DNA of 64,000 nucleotides from CAVTOO01 sp963736355 (GCA_963736355.1 CAVTOO010000007.1:439739-503738), one strand, 5' to 3'. Shown: positions 17,786-26,957, numbered from the stretch's first letter. A program made the numbers and translations. The notes: generated from the sequence alone by a model not told the origin.

Positions 17786-18808
17786 ATGCTTTTCCCCACC
17801 ACCATCGCTGGCTCGCTTCCCAAGCCCGAATGGCTGGCTGAACCCAACAAGCTGTGGGCGCCGTGGAAGCTGAAAGGCGACGAACTCACAGCCGGCAAAC
17901 GCGACGCCACGCTGCTCGCGGTCAAGCTGCAGGAAGATGCAGGCATCGACATCGTCACCGAGGGCGAGCAGGCGCGCCAGCATTTCGTCCACGGCTTCGT
18001 CGAGTTCTGCGACGGCATCGATTTTGCCGACAAGATCGAAATGGGCATCCGCAACAATCGCTACAAGGCGATGGTGCCGCAGGTCAAAGCGCCGCTGCGC
18101 CTCAAGGGCCGCGTCCATGCGCTTGAGGCGCGCCACGCCCGCGCGCACACGCAACGCAAATTGAAGATCACCCTGCCCGGCCCGATGACGATCATCGATA
18201 CATTGGCGGATCGTTACTACGGGGATCGGGTCAAGATGGCCTTCGCCTTTGCCGAACTCATCAACGACGAAGCGCGCGCGCTTGAAGCCGACGGCGTCGA
18301 TGTCATCCAGTTCGACGAGCCCGCCTTCAATGTGTTCACCAGTGAAGTGAAGGACTGGGGCATCGAGGCGCTGCATCGCGCCGCCCAGGGCCTCACCTGC
18401 AAGACGGCCGTCCACATCTGCTACGGCTACGGCATTCAGGCCAATATCGACTGGAAGAAGACGCTCGGCGGCGAATGGCGGCAATATGAAGAGATCTTCC
18501 CGGCGCTCGCAGCAAGCCGCATCCAGGAAGTCTCCATCGAATGCCGCAACACGCATGTGCCGCTGGATCTGATCGCGCTGCTGAAAGGCAAGGACATTCA
18601 GGCCGGCGTGATCGATGTCGCCAATGAAGAGACGGAGACCGCCGAGGAGATCGCAGCCCTCGTCGGCGAGCTGCTGCGCTTCGTGCCGAAGGAGCGCCTG
18701 CTGCTCACCACCAATTGCGGCATGGCGCCGATGCGCCGCGCGGTGGCGGAAGCCAAGCTGATCGCGCTCGGTCAGGGCGCGGTGCTGGCACGACAGCGGT
18801 TTGGGTAA
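17786..18808 (+). CDS. mesD: Short cobalamin-independent methionine synthase, MesD type
   Basis: 340 residues, about half of full MetE, matching the core C-terminal barrel only. It begins LFPTTIAGSLPKPEWLA and contains LPGPMTIIDTL, GVDVIQFDEPAFNVF and HICYGYG, plus the zinc-ligand TTNCGMAP near the C-terminus. This is the pattern of MesD, one of the folate-independent methionine synthase families, usually annotated simply as methionine synthase. From published work MesD needs the partner MesX (DUF1852) and oxygen. I see no mesX next to it, which is unusual. The frame is intact. The methyl donor is unknown for the family. Confidence 0.82.
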   Translation: MLFPTTIAGSLPKPEWLAEPNKLWAPWKLKGDELTAGKRDATLLAVKLQEDAGIDIVTEGEQARQHFVHGFVEFCDGIDFADKIEMGIRNNRYKAMVPQVKAPLRLKGRVHALEARHARAHTQRKLKITLPGPMTIIDTLADRYYGDRVKMAFAFAELINDEARALEADGVDVIQFDEPAFNVFTSEVKDWGIEALHRAAQGLTCKTAVHICYGYGIQANIDWKKTLGGEWRQYEEIFPALAASRIQEVSIECRNTHVPLDLIALLKGKDIQAGVIDVANEETETAEEIAALVGELLRFVPKERLLLTTNCGMAPMRRAVAEAKLIALGQGAVLARQRFG

Positions 18809-18820
18809 CGGAGTGCGCCT

Positions 18821-18868
18821 CTGCTCCCCTCTCCCCGCTCGCGGTGGGGAGGGGTCGGGGGTGGGGGG
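18821..18868. repeat. Family C repeat (CCCCTC...GAGGGG hairpin), copy 1
   Basis: Hairpin of CCCCTCTCCCCGC against GCGGTGGGGAGGGG followed by TCGGGGGTGGGG. Nearly the same arrangement occurs at 19997, with a degenerate copy at 31920. It sits just after the mesD stop and may act as a transcript 3' end. Confidence 0.75.
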
Positions 18869-19041
18869 CGAAGATGTTGCGCCGGGCTTCATTGCATTCC
18901 CGCACGCCACCGCTTTCGCTCTTTTCGGAAAGACACCGTCAACATAATCTCTCGCATGAACTTCCCAGCCCTGCGTTGCGACCAACACAATGCGGGCCGG
19001 GTTGGGCGGCCCGTGTCACTGTCGTTTTCAGGAGGGGACTC

Positions 19042-19980
19042 ATGAATTTCACGCGATTGTTCCAGGCGGCGTCCGTTGCCGGCACGCTCTGCCTCGCCGC
19101 ACCCGCGCTCGCCCAGCAACCGCCCGCGCCCGTCAGCCTCGGTCTCTCCGCGATCCCCGAGGCCGAGACCGCCAAATATGTCGCCAAGTCCAACGCGAGT
19201 GTCGGCCTGCTGAACACCTCGATCCGCGCCTCCGATTCCTGGCGGCGCTATCTGAGCTGGGCCGATGCCAAGCGCGGCCCGACGGGGAAAGAGCGCATCA
19301 TCTATGGGATGTACTCCGTCAGCGTCTCGTCAGCGAAGGATGCCGTCGCCAAGGCGCGTGAGAGCGCAGCCGCCGAACCCGCGATCCCCGCGCTGGATGG
19401 CGCCATGAAAGACCTCGCCAGCGCGTTCGAGGCGATCGTGCCGATCCTCAATGAAGGAGACGCCTATTACGAGCGCAAGGATTACATGAGCGACAAGATG
19501 GCGGGCGGTCAGGCGCTGCATGCCAAACTTGTCCCAGCAGCCATGACATTCCTCGCCGCGCGGGCGCGTCTTGAGGCTTTGCAGGAGCAGTTCAAGGAAG
19601 TCATCGACACGCAGGAACTCGCGCGTCTTGAAAAGACCGAAGGCAAGAGTGTGAAATGGCATACGCGCCGCGTCATGATGACGGCGAAGAAGGCCGTCGA
19701 TCTGATGCCGAACGATCCGCGCAAGCCCGGCGACATGAAGGCGTTCGATGCGGCGCTGGCGGCCTTCGGCGACGCCACGCGCGATTTCGATACCGCGGTG
19801 CGCGAGTCCGGCAAGTCGAACTCAATCGACTCTGCTCCGCGCGACATTCTCGGACAGCTGCGCGAAATCCGCGACAAGATCGCCAAGCGCCGCGCCGACC
19901 CGCGCTTCTATTCGATGGACTACAATATGGTCATCAACCGCTATAATATGATGATCTCGATGTCGAATACGTTTCGCTGA
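19042..19980 (+). CDS. DUF3829 (YiiG-like) exported protein
   Basis: 312 residues. GGAGGGG lies five bases before ATG 19042, which settles the start although the frame is open from 18715. Residues 1-25 are a signal peptide ending APALAQQ. The mature part is almost entirely alpha-helical and charged, with YVAKSNASVGLLN, SDSWRRYLSWADAKRGPTGK and a tail FYSMDYNMVINRYNMMISMS that fit the DUF3829 layout. Function unknown; probably periplasmic. Flanked on both sides by family C repeats. Confidence 0.75.
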   Translation: MNFTRLFQAASVAGTLCLAAPALAQQPPAPVSLGLSAIPEAETAKYVAKSNASVGLLNTSIRASDSWRRYLSWADAKRGPTGKERIIYGMYSVSVSSAKDAVAKARESAAAEPAIPALDGAMKDLASAFEAIVPILNEGDAYYERKDYMSDKMAGGQALHAKLVPAAMTFLAARARLEALQEQFKEVIDTQELARLEKTEGKSVKWHTRRVMMTAKKAVDLMPNDPRKPGDMKAFDAALAAFGDATRDFDTAVRESGKSNSIDSAPRDILGQLREIRDKIAKRRADPRFYSMDYNMVINRYNMMISMSNTFR

Positions 19981-19996
19981 CGCTGTATGCCCGTGC

Positions 19997-20040
19997 CTCT
20001 TCCCCTCCCCCTTGTGGGGAGGGGTCGGGGGTGGGGGTCG
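19997..20040. repeat. Family C repeat, copy 2
   Basis: CCTCTTCCCCTCCCCCTTGT followed by GGGGAGGGGTCGGGGGTGGG. Matches the copy at 18821 over its 3' half (GGGGAGGGGTCGGGGGTGGG). Directly downstream of the DUF3829 gene. Confidence 0.8.
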
Positions 20041-20058
20041 ACTCATTTCCGTCAGCAT

Positions 20059-20158
20059 TCCTCATGGTTCGAGACGCTCGCTTCGCGACGCTCCTCACCA
20101 TGAGGAGCGCCTCATCCTGAGGAGCGAGCGCAGGCGAGCGTCTCGAAGGATGAGAGGC
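20059..20158. repeat. Family D repeat (CTCATCCTGAGGAGC...TCTCGAAGGATGAG), copy 1
   Basis: Compound inverted repeat: CCTCATGGTTCGAGACGC, CCTCACCATGAGGAGC, CTCATCCTGAGGAGCG and GCGTCTCGAAGGATGAG. Other copies lie at 28727 and 61266. This one sits between the converging DUF3829 and gpt genes. Confidence 0.85.
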
Positions 20159-20166
20159 GAGTCACC

Positions 20167-20679
20167 CTACCCCGCGCCTTCCTTGATCGGCGGCACGAAC
20201 GCCAGCCCCGTATCCCACGGAAAGAAGATCCAGGTGTCCTGCGACACTTCGGTGATGAACGTATCGACCAGCGGACGTCCCATCGGCTTGGCATAAACCG
20301 TGGCGAAATGCGCCTCCGGCAACAGATCGCGCACGATGCGCGCGGTGTTGCCGGTATCGACGAGATCGTCGACGATCAGCACGCCCTTGCCGCGCCCGCC
20401 GCCGGAGGCCTTCACATCCTCGGCGATGGTCTTGAGCACGCGCAGCTCCGATCTGCTTCGTGTGATTGTAGCTCGCCACGCACACCGTATCGATCACGCG
20501 GATGCCGAGTTCGCGCGCCACGATCGCCGCCGGCACAAGTCCGCCGCGCGTGATCGCAACGAGCGCGCTGAAAGGTCCGGCGGCGCTGAGCCGCCACGCC
20601 AGCGCACGCGCGTCGCGATGGAACTGTCCCATGACACGGGAAACGCTTTTTCGGGCATGCCGCGATTTTCGGGCGACAT
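20167..20679 (-). CDS. gpt: Xanthine(-guanine) phosphoribosyltransferase (two compensating indels)
   Basis: About 170 residues. Converts xanthine/guanine plus PRPP to the nucleotide in purine salvage. It follows E. coli Gpt closely: SRGGLVPGALLARELGIR there corresponds to TRGGLVPAAIVARELGIRVI here, then VCVASYNHTKQ, the PRPP loop VLIVDDLVDTGNTARIV, AKPMGRPLVDTF and QDTWIFFPWDTG. A missing C near 20627 (PVSWD then QFHRDARALAWRL) and an extra A near 20451 (TKQ then ELRVLKTIAED) split the frame into three; together they cancel. The start could be MSPENRG (chosen) or MPEKAFP 21 bases later. Confidence 0.88.
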
Positions 20680-20726
20680 CATTCAGGTCCTGTCTGCAAG
20701 TTCTGCTGTGAGTGCGTCGTGTCAAA

Positions 20727-21472
20727 CTATCGCGCGTCCTTGAGCCGCACCAGCATCGCCTTGACGGCATCCATCGCGGCTGTGAGTTTCGCCGCATCGC
20801 GCGAGCGCACGACAAGGTTCGTGTTGGGGTTTCCGTTCTCGTCATAATAAGGATAGCTGCCGATGATGGTGTCGGGATGAGCGGCCGCGATCTCGCGCAG
20901 CGGCGTGCCGACATCGCCTTCGCGCGCATCGGCCTTGACCGTGTCCGACAGCATCTTGACGCCGGTCTGCAAGACTTGGCGCGATGATGTCGAGCATCGC
21001 TGCATGATCGAGGGCACGCCGGCCATGACGATGACATTGCCGATCATGAAGCCCGGCGCCAGCACGACGACTCGTTGTGCGACCAGCGTCGCGCCGTCGG
21101 GAATGCGCGCCATGCGCAGCCGCGCTTCGTTCAGCTCGGCGCCGAAGCGCGCGCGCGGAAGCGCGCCACCACCTCGGGATGATGATCGATGGCGACGCCG
21201 AACGCCTTGGCGACGCTGTCGGCGGTGATGTCGTCATGGGTCGGGCCGATGCCGCCGGTGGTGAAGACATAGGTGTAGCGGGCGCGCAGCGCGTTGAGCG
21301 CGGCGACGATCTCGGCCTCCTCGTCGGAGACGACGCGCACTTCCTTCAGGTCGATGCCGATTGCGGTCAGGTAGTCGGCGATGTAGCCGATGTTCTTGTC
21401 CTTGGTCCGGCCCGACAGGATCTCGTCGCCGATGACGAGAATGGCAGCAGTTACAATAGGTTGCGTATTCAC
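20727..21472 (-). CDS. Molybdopterin-binding protein, CinA N-terminal / MoaB-like (indels)
   Basis: About 248 residues. Begins VTAAILVIGDEILSGRTKDK, the opening of the CinA/MoCF-BD family, with TTGGIGPTHDDITADSVAKA near residue 70. It continues in other frames as GAELNEARLRMARIPDGATL, LAPGFMIGNVIVMAGVPSIM and LQTGVKMLSDTVKADAREGD to the end. The first break is in a CG repeat near 21147-21158 (one missing or two extra bases); a compensating pair lies near 20980-21000. Family members bind nucleotides or pterins; the stand-alone short form is often annotated as competence/damage-inducible protein A. It shares its strand with gpt, 48 bases downstream. Confidence 0.82.
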
Positions 21473-21650
21473 GACAGACCTGTTCCCAATCGCAGGGGAC
21501 GAAAGAGCCCCTTAACTCGCGCCATGCTAGACCTCCCGAAACAACTCATATTGCCACAGCAATCATTTGTTCAGAAGGTGCCTGCCGTGACGAAGACGAA
21601 ATCGCCTTCGGGCCTGCCGGCCGGCCACACTGCGAGATAATGCAGGCGCA

Positions 21651-22721
21651 ATGACTCCCTCCTCCACACTGCTCACGACCCGGATCTTGTTGCGCCGCGC
21701 GGCGATCCGTTGCGGGCTCGAAGCCATTGCCCTTGCACGCCCGGTGCTTCCGGATCTCTCCGGCCGCGGCGCGATCTTCACGCTGCATCACGTCCGCCCG
21801 CCGCGTTCCGAAAGTTTCCATCCGAACGCGTTGCTTGAAGTCACGCCGGAGTTCCTCTCCACAGCGCTGGCAACGATCAAGGCCGCGGGCTTCACGCCGG
21901 TTCATGTCGATGAACTGCCCGAGCGCCTCGCCGACAAGAATGACACGCGCAAATTCGCAGCTTTCACGCTGGATGACGGCTGCCAGGACAATTTCGTTTA
22001 TGCGCTCCCGGTCTTCCGCAAGCACAATGTCCCCTTCAGCGTCTTTGCCGCCGCGGGTTTTGTCGAGCGCACGCGCAGCATGTGGTGGCTGACAGTCGAG
22101 GAACTGGTCCGCAAACTTGAGGTCGTGCCGTTCGATTTCGGCGGCGGCGTGGAGCGTTTGCCCGCTGGCGATTTGATGGACAAGTTCGAAGCATTTCGTC
22201 GCCTGACGCACTATGCCGCGACGGTTGACGAGGACAAAGCCATCGCCGTCATCGATGAGACCGCGCGCAGGCATGGCATCGACCCGCTCGCCATTGTCGC
22301 ACGCGAGACAATGGACCTCGCCACGTTGCGCGAAATCGCGGCTGATCCGCTGGCACGCATCGAGGCGCACACACTGACACATCCCGCATTGGCTCGTGTC
22401 AGCATTGAGCGGCTGATGCAGGAGATCACCGGTTCCGCCGACAAGGTCGAAGAATATGTCGGGCGCCGTCCGCGCGCGCTCGCCTACCCCTATGGCACGC
22501 CCGCCTCCGTCGGACCGCGCGAGTTCGAAGCGGCGCGCAAGGCCGGCTTTGCAGTGGCGATGACGACCCAGCCCGGCATGCTGGGGGCCGACAGTATGTC
22601 TGCCCCGACGGCGCTGAGCCGTGTGTCTCTGAACGGCCACTACCAGCAAGCGCGCTATGTCTCCGCGCTGCTCACCGGCGTTCCGTTCCTCGCCCGCCCC
22701 AAAACGCGGCACGCGGCCTGA
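21651..22721 (+). CDS. Polysaccharide deacetylase family protein (NodB fold)
   Basis: 356 residues, intact. NodB motif 1 reads AFTLDDGCQDN near residue 105 (catalytic base and metal Asp), motif 2 reads EAHTLTHPALA near residue 238 (metal His pair), and AYPYGTPAS follows near 280. This places it with metal-dependent carbohydrate esterases that deacetylate N-acetylated sugars at the cell surface. No clear signal peptide; the N-terminus is basic with a helix around RCGLEAIALARPVLP. It is not next to other polysaccharide genes here; substrate unknown. Confidence 0.85.
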   Translation: MTPSSTLLTTRILLRRAAIRCGLEAIALARPVLPDLSGRGAIFTLHHVRPPRSESFHPNALLEVTPEFLSTALATIKAAGFTPVHVDELPERLADKNDTRKFAAFTLDDGCQDNFVYALPVFRKHNVPFSVFAAAGFVERTRSMWWLTVEELVRKLEVVPFDFGGGVERLPAGDLMDKFEAFRRLTHYAATVDEDKAIAVIDETARRHGIDPLAIVARETMDLATLREIAADPLARIEAHTLTHPALARVSIERLMQEITGSADKVEEYVGRRPRALAYPYGTPASVGPREFEAARKAGFAVAMTTQPGMLGADSMSAPTALSRVSLNGHYQQARYVSALLTGVPFLARPKTRHAA

Positions 22722-22857
22722 TTTCTGGGCACGGTTAGGCTATCATTCAACCAATTGCCGCCTTTGACGCCGTTTCCCGGCGGCACACCGCTTGCTAGCC
22801 TTTGGTCCTGCGCGGGCCGGATCTCACCGGCCGCGTTCATACAGGTTGCGCGTCCGG

Positions 22858-24276
22858 ATGGGTGCTGCGTTTGACGAGATGAATGTTGGCGGCGGCCTGA
22901 TACGGCCGGCGTACGAAGAATTGTCGCGCTGGCTCGCCGACACGCAAGCCGACACGCTCGACTACCGCCGCAAGGAAGCCGAGCTTCTGTTCCGACGCAT
23001 CGGTATTACCTTCGCCGTCTATGGCGAGGCCGAAGCGCAGGAACGACTGATCCCCTTCGATGTCATTCCGCGCATTCTCTCGGCCGGTGAATGGACCATC
23101 ATCGAGCGCGGACTGAAGCAGCGCGTACGCGCGCTCAACATGTTCCTGCGCGACATCTATCACGAGCGCGCCATTTTGCGCGCCGGGCTCATCCCCGAAG
23201 ATCTGATCTTTCAGAATCCGGTGTTCCGCCCCGAAATGAACGGGCAGAACGTCCCTCACGATATCTACGTGCACATCGCCGGCATCGACATCGTGCGCGT
23301 CGATGCCGACAATTTCTATGTCCTCGAGGACAACGCCCGCACGCCCTCCGGGGTCTCCTACATGCTGGAGAACCGCGAGATCATGATGCGGCTGTTCCCA
23401 GACCTGTTCGCGCGCCACCGCGTCGCGCCGGTCGAGAACTACACCAACGAACTCGCCGCCGCGCTGCGCTCCGTCGCACCGCTCACGACGAAAGCCGAAC
23501 CGACAGTCGCCGTGCTGACGCCGGGTGTCTTCAACTCGGCCTATTACGAACACTCGTTCCTGGCCGACAAGCTCGGCGTCGAACTGGTTGAAGGCCGTGA
23601 CCTCATCGTCAAGGAAGACATCGTCTACATGCGCACGACGCAAGGCTTGCAGCGCGTCGACGTCATCTACCGCCGTATCGACGATGACTTTATCGACCCG
23701 CTCGCGTTCCGCGCCGATTCCGCGCTCGGCGTGCCTGGCCTGATGGCTGCCTACATGGCCGGCAACGTCACGCTCGCCAATGCGGTCGGCACCGGCATCG
23801 CCGACGACAAGGCGATTTACAGTTACATGCCCGAGATCGTGAATTTCTATCTCGGCGAAAAACCGATCCTCAACAACGTGCCGACCTGGCGCTGTCGCGA
23901 TCCGAAAGATCTCGCCTATGTGCTCGACCATCTCCACGAACTGGTGGTGAAGGAAGTGCACGGTTCCGGCGGCTACGGCATGCTGATCGGCCCGGCGGCG
24001 ACGAAAGCCCAGATTGAAACCTTCCGCCACAAGTTGAAACAGGACCCGGCGGGCTTCATCGCACAGCCGACGCTGGCGCTCTCGACCTGCCCCACCTGCA
24101 CGGAGGCCGGTCTGGCGCCGCGGCACGTCGACCTGCGCCCGTTCATTCTGACCGGCAGCAAAGGCAGCACGATCATTCCCGGCGGACTGACGCGCGTCGC
24201 AATGCGTGAGGGATCGCTCGTCGTCAACTCGAGCCAGGGCGGCGGAACAAAAGACACCTGGGTGCTGGATCGATGA
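22858..24276 (+). CDS. Circularly permuted ATP-grasp protein (Anbu cluster, gene 1)
   Basis: 472 residues, intact. Fits the circularly permuted type-2 ATP-grasp family: RRIGITFAVYGEAEAQERLI and PFDVIPRILSAGEWTIIERG near the N-terminus, NPVFRPEM near 128, YVLEDNARTPSGVSYMLENR near 158, LVVKEVHGSGGYGML near 362 and LRPFILTG near 425. I start at ATG 22858; ATG 22879 is an alternative. The family is predicted to form a carboxylate-amine (peptide-like) bond. It leads the conserved ATP-grasp / alpha-E / transglutaminase / Anbu operon. Product unknown. Confidence 0.88.
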   Translation: MGAAFDEMNVGGGLIRPAYEELSRWLADTQADTLDYRRKEAELLFRRIGITFAVYGEAEAQERLIPFDVIPRILSAGEWTIIERGLKQRVRALNMFLRDIYHERAILRAGLIPEDLIFQNPVFRPEMNGQNVPHDIYVHIAGIDIVRVDADNFYVLEDNARTPSGVSYMLENREIMMRLFPDLFARHRVAPVENYTNELAAALRSVAPLTTKAEPTVAVLTPGVFNSAYYEHSFLADKLGVELVEGRDLIVKEDIVYMRTTQGLQRVDVIYRRIDDDFIDPLAFRADSALGVPGLMAAYMAGNVTLANAVGTGIADDKAIYSYMPEIVNFYLGEKPILNNVPTWRCRDPKDLAYVLDHLHELVVKEVHGSGGYGMLIGPAATKAQIETFRHKLKQDPAGFIAQPTLALSTCPTCTEAGLAPRHVDLRPFILTGSKGSTIIPGGLTRVAMREGSLVVNSSQGGGTKDTWVLDR

Positions 24277-24303
24277 GCATGATCCCGGAAATGGTGCTCT
24301 AGC
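24274..24303. repeat. Degenerate family B repeat in the Anbu operon
   Basis: TGAGCATGATCCCGGAAATG followed by GTGCTCTAGC, which resembles the first half of family B (GCATGATCCCGAAA). It fills the gap between the ATP-grasp stop and the alpha-E start and leaves no good ribosome binding site there. Confidence 0.5.
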
Positions 24304-25245
24304 ATGCTGTCGCGCACCGCAGACAATCTTTACTGGATGGCGCGCTACGTCGAGCGCGCCGAATACATGGCGCGCGCCATCGAGGCGACGCTGCGGCTGA
24401 CATCGCTGCCGAGCGCCTATGTCGGGCAGACCAACGAATGGGAATTGGCGCTGCTGACTGCAGGCGTCGAAGAAGGCTTTGCCGAACACTACGACGAGGC
24501 GACCGAGCGCAATGTCGTCGAGTATCTGGCCTTCTCCACGGCCAATCCGTCCTCGATTCGCAACTGCATCGAGATGGCACGCACCAATGCGCGCGCGGTG
24601 CGCACGGCGCTGACCACGGAGATGTGGAGCACCATCAACGGCGCCTGGATCGAACTGGGGCAATGGTCGGGCGGCGCCGCGACCCGCGACGACCTCGATC
24701 GCTTTCTGCGTTTCGTGCAGGAAATCTCGCTGCGCTTCGACGGCTCCGCCTACCGCACCATGCTGCGCAACGATGCCTACTGGTTCTCAAGGCTCGGCCT
24801 GCACCTGGAACGCGCCGACAACACCGCGCGCATTCTCGACGTAAAATATCACGTGCTGCTGCCGGAGAGCGAACATGTCGGCGGACCGCTCGACTATTAT
24901 CAATGGACGTCGATCCTGCGCTCGGTGTCGGCGCTCACCGCCTATAACTGGGTCTATCGCGAATCCCTTAAACCCTGGCTGATCGCCGATCTCCTGATCC
25001 TCAACAACCAGTTGCCGCGGTCGCTGGCGGCCTCCTACTCCAATCTTGTGCTCAACCTCGACCAGATCGGCGTCGCCTACGGCAAACAGGGCGCGGCGCA
25101 GCGTCACGCCCGCAGCATCCGCAATCGGCTCGATGGCAGCAAGATGAACCGGATTTTCCAGCAGGGACTGCACGAGTTCATTGAGGAATTCATCGGCGAG
25201 AACAACCAGCTTGGCGAACTCATTGCCAAACAATATCTGATGTAG
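24304..25245 (+). CDS. Alpha-E domain protein (Anbu cluster, gene 2)
   Basis: 313 residues, intact and entirely alpha-helical. Opens MLSRTADNLYWMARYVERAE, the hallmark of the alpha-E family, with SIRNCIEMARTNARAVR near 95, FSRLGLHLERADNTARILDV near 162 and GPLDYYQWTSILRSVSAL near 197. The family nearly always sits next to circularly permuted ATP-grasp proteins and transglutaminases, as here, and is thought to work with them in making or processing a peptide-like molecule. No catalytic motif is known. Confidence 0.9.
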   Translation: MLSRTADNLYWMARYVERAEYMARAIEATLRLTSLPSAYVGQTNEWELALLTAGVEEGFAEHYDEATERNVVEYLAFSTANPSSIRNCIEMARTNARAVRTALTTEMWSTINGAWIELGQWSGGAATRDDLDRFLRFVQEISLRFDGSAYRTMLRNDAYWFSRLGLHLERADNTARILDVKYHVLLPESEHVGGPLDYYQWTSILRSVSALTAYNWVYRESLKPWLIADLLILNNQLPRSLAASYSNLVLNLDQIGVAYGKQGAAQRHARSIRNRLDGSKMNRIFQQGLHEFIEEFIGENNQLGELIAKQYLM

Positions 25246-25274
25246 CTACAGGTTTTGGACGAATTGGACCGACC

Positions 25275-26102
25275 ATGCGGCTGCGCGTACATCACACGAC
25301 GACCTATCGCTACGAGCCGCCGGCCGTCAGTGTCATTCAGATCCTGCGGCTGACACCGGGCAACCATGACGGCCAGTATGTCGCCGAATGGCAGGTCGAT
25401 GTCTCCGCCGATGCGCGGCTGACACAACGTCGCGATGCGTTCGGCAACATCACGCATGTCTTCACCGCCGACGGCCCGCTGTCCGAACTGGTCGTGCACG
25501 TCGATGGACAGGTCGACACGATGGATACCGGCGGCGTGCTGCGCGGAACCGATGAGCCTTTTCCGCCGAGCCTGTTCCTGCGGACGACGGAGTTGACGCA
25601 GGCCGACGACGCCATCACGGCATTTGCAAATGCGCTGCACAAGGAAGCCAAAGGCGACACGCTCGATTTCCTTCATCGCCTGATGAGCGCGCTGCATGCG
25701 CGCATGACCTTCGATATCGATCCGACCAATCCGGGAACGTCCGCGATCGAAGCTTTCGCGCTTGGGCGCGGCGTCTGTCAGGACTACGCGCATATTTTCG
25801 TCACCTGTGCGCGATTGCTCGGCGTCCCCGCCCGCTATGTCGCCGGGCATTTTTTCCGCGCCGACGGTGTTGTGTCCCAGGAGGCCGGCCACGCCTGGGC
25901 CGAGGCCTATGTGCCCAAGCTCGGTTGGGTCGGCTTCGATTCCGCCAACGAGCTCTGCGCCACCGATGCCCATCTGCGCGTCGCGGTGGGCCTCGACTGC
26001 CTGGGCGCATCGCCCGTTCGTGGGACACGCTTTGGCGGCGGCAGCGAGACGTTGTCGGTTGCCGTCAGCGTCGATCAGGCCGGCCGGCAAAGCCAGTCTT
26101 GA
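25275..26102 (+). CDS. Transglutaminase-like cysteine protease (Anbu cluster, gene 3)
   Basis: 275 residues, intact. An N-terminal bacterial-transglutaminase-associated domain (MRLRVHHTTTYRYEPPAVSV) is followed by the catalytic core: Cys in GRGVCQDYAHIFV near 160, His in AGHAWAEAYVPKLGWVGFD near 200, and Asp in the GFDSAN segment that ends it. Probably a cytoplasmic protease or amidase acting on the product of the cluster. It follows the alpha-E gene by 29 bases and precedes the Anbu gene. Confidence 0.9.
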   Translation: MRLRVHHTTTYRYEPPAVSVIQILRLTPGNHDGQYVAEWQVDVSADARLTQRRDAFGNITHVFTADGPLSELVVHVDGQVDTMDTGGVLRGTDEPFPPSLFLRTTELTQADDAITAFANALHKEAKGDTLDFLHRLMSALHARMTFDIDPTNPGTSAIEAFALGRGVCQDYAHIFVTCARLLGVPARYVAGHFFRADGVVSQEAGHAWAEAYVPKLGWVGFDSANELCATDAHLRVAVGLDCLGASPVRGTRFGGGSETLSVAVSVDQAGRQSQS

Positions 26103-26213
26103 TAAGCCAGTCCTGAATAAGGACGATTCCGCGGGAAATCCCCGGCCCGCCGATATTGATTGAATCCCGGCTGCATCGTAACAAAACATCCGGACAGTTT
26201 GGGACGTGGGACG

Positions 26214-26957
26214 ATGACTTATTGCTGCGGCATTCTAGTGCGTGACGGCCTCGTGATGATTGCCGACACGCGCACCAATGCCGGCCTCGACAACATCTCC
26301 ACCTTTCGCAAGCTGCATGTATTTCGCACCCCCGGCGAGCGCGTGCTGGCCATCGCCTCCGCCGGCAATCTCGCCGTCAGCCAGTCGGTGATTTCCACCC
26401 TCAACGAGGGCATCGAGAATCCCGAGACCGGCGAGATCGAGACGCTTCTCAATGCGCCGACCATGTTTCAGGCGGCGCAGCGCATCGGACGCGCCGTGCG
26501 ACTGGTGCACGAAACCGACGGCAAGAATCTCGAAGCCGCCGACCTCAGTTTCGACGTGTCGTTTCTGTTCGGCGGCCAGATCAAGGGCAGCAAGATGCGC
26601 CTGTTCATGATCTATCCGGCCGGCAACTTTATCGAGTGCACCACCGACACGCCCTATCTGCAGATCGGTGAACACAAATACGGCAAGCCGGTGCTCGATC
26701 GCGCCATTCGCTACGATGTCGATCTCTACGACGCGCTCAAGATCGGATTGATCTCGATGGACTCGACGATGCGCTCCAACCTCGGAGTCGGCATGCCGAT
26801 CGATCTCATGGTCGTGAAGCCGGACGTCTGCGATCCCGATCTGGTTTACCGCATCGAAGCCGGTGAGCCCTATTACCACGACCTGCGCGAACGCTGGTCG
26901 GCGGCTCTGCGCGCCGCGCATCAGGGCATTCCACGCCCGCCCTATGGCGCCAACTGA
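26214..26957 (+). CDS. anbu: Anbu, proteasome-like peptidase (Anbu cluster, gene 4)
   Basis: 247 residues from ATG 26214; the frame is open 18 codons further upstream, but those are unlike the family. After Met removal the protein would begin with Thr (MTYCCGILVRDGLVMIADTR), giving the proteasomal N-terminal nucleophile, with Asp in IADTRTNAG (position 17 counting Thr as 1) and Lys in FRKLHVF (position 32). This is the ancestral beta-subunit family Anbu, which is known to occur with ATP-grasp, alpha-E and transglutaminase genes. Published Anbu structures show helical ring-like assemblies; physiological substrate unknown. Confidence 0.9.
   Translation: MTYCCGILVRDGLVMIADTRTNAGLDNISTFRKLHVFRTPGERVLAIASAGNLAVSQSVISTLNEGIENPETGEIETLLNAPTMFQAAQRIGRAVRLVHETDGKNLEAADLSFDVSFLFGGQIKGSKMRLFMIYPAGNFIECTTDTPYLQIGEHKYGKPVLDRAIRYDVDLYDALKIGLISMDSTMRSNLGVGMPIDLMVVKPDVCDPDLVYRIEAGEPYYHDLRERWSAALRAAHQGIPRPPYGAN

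Noticed and set aside
18715..19041. In-frame N-terminal extension of the DUF3829 protein to 18715
   Set aside because: It covers a family C repeat and mesD's 3' end; ATG 19042 has a strong ribosome binding site and signal peptide.
22837..24663. 608-codon open frame on the minus strand opposite the ATP-grasp gene
   Set aside because: Mirror of a high-GC coding sequence; composition is rich in Arg, His and Asp/Val runs with no family motif, while the plus strand has full family similarity.
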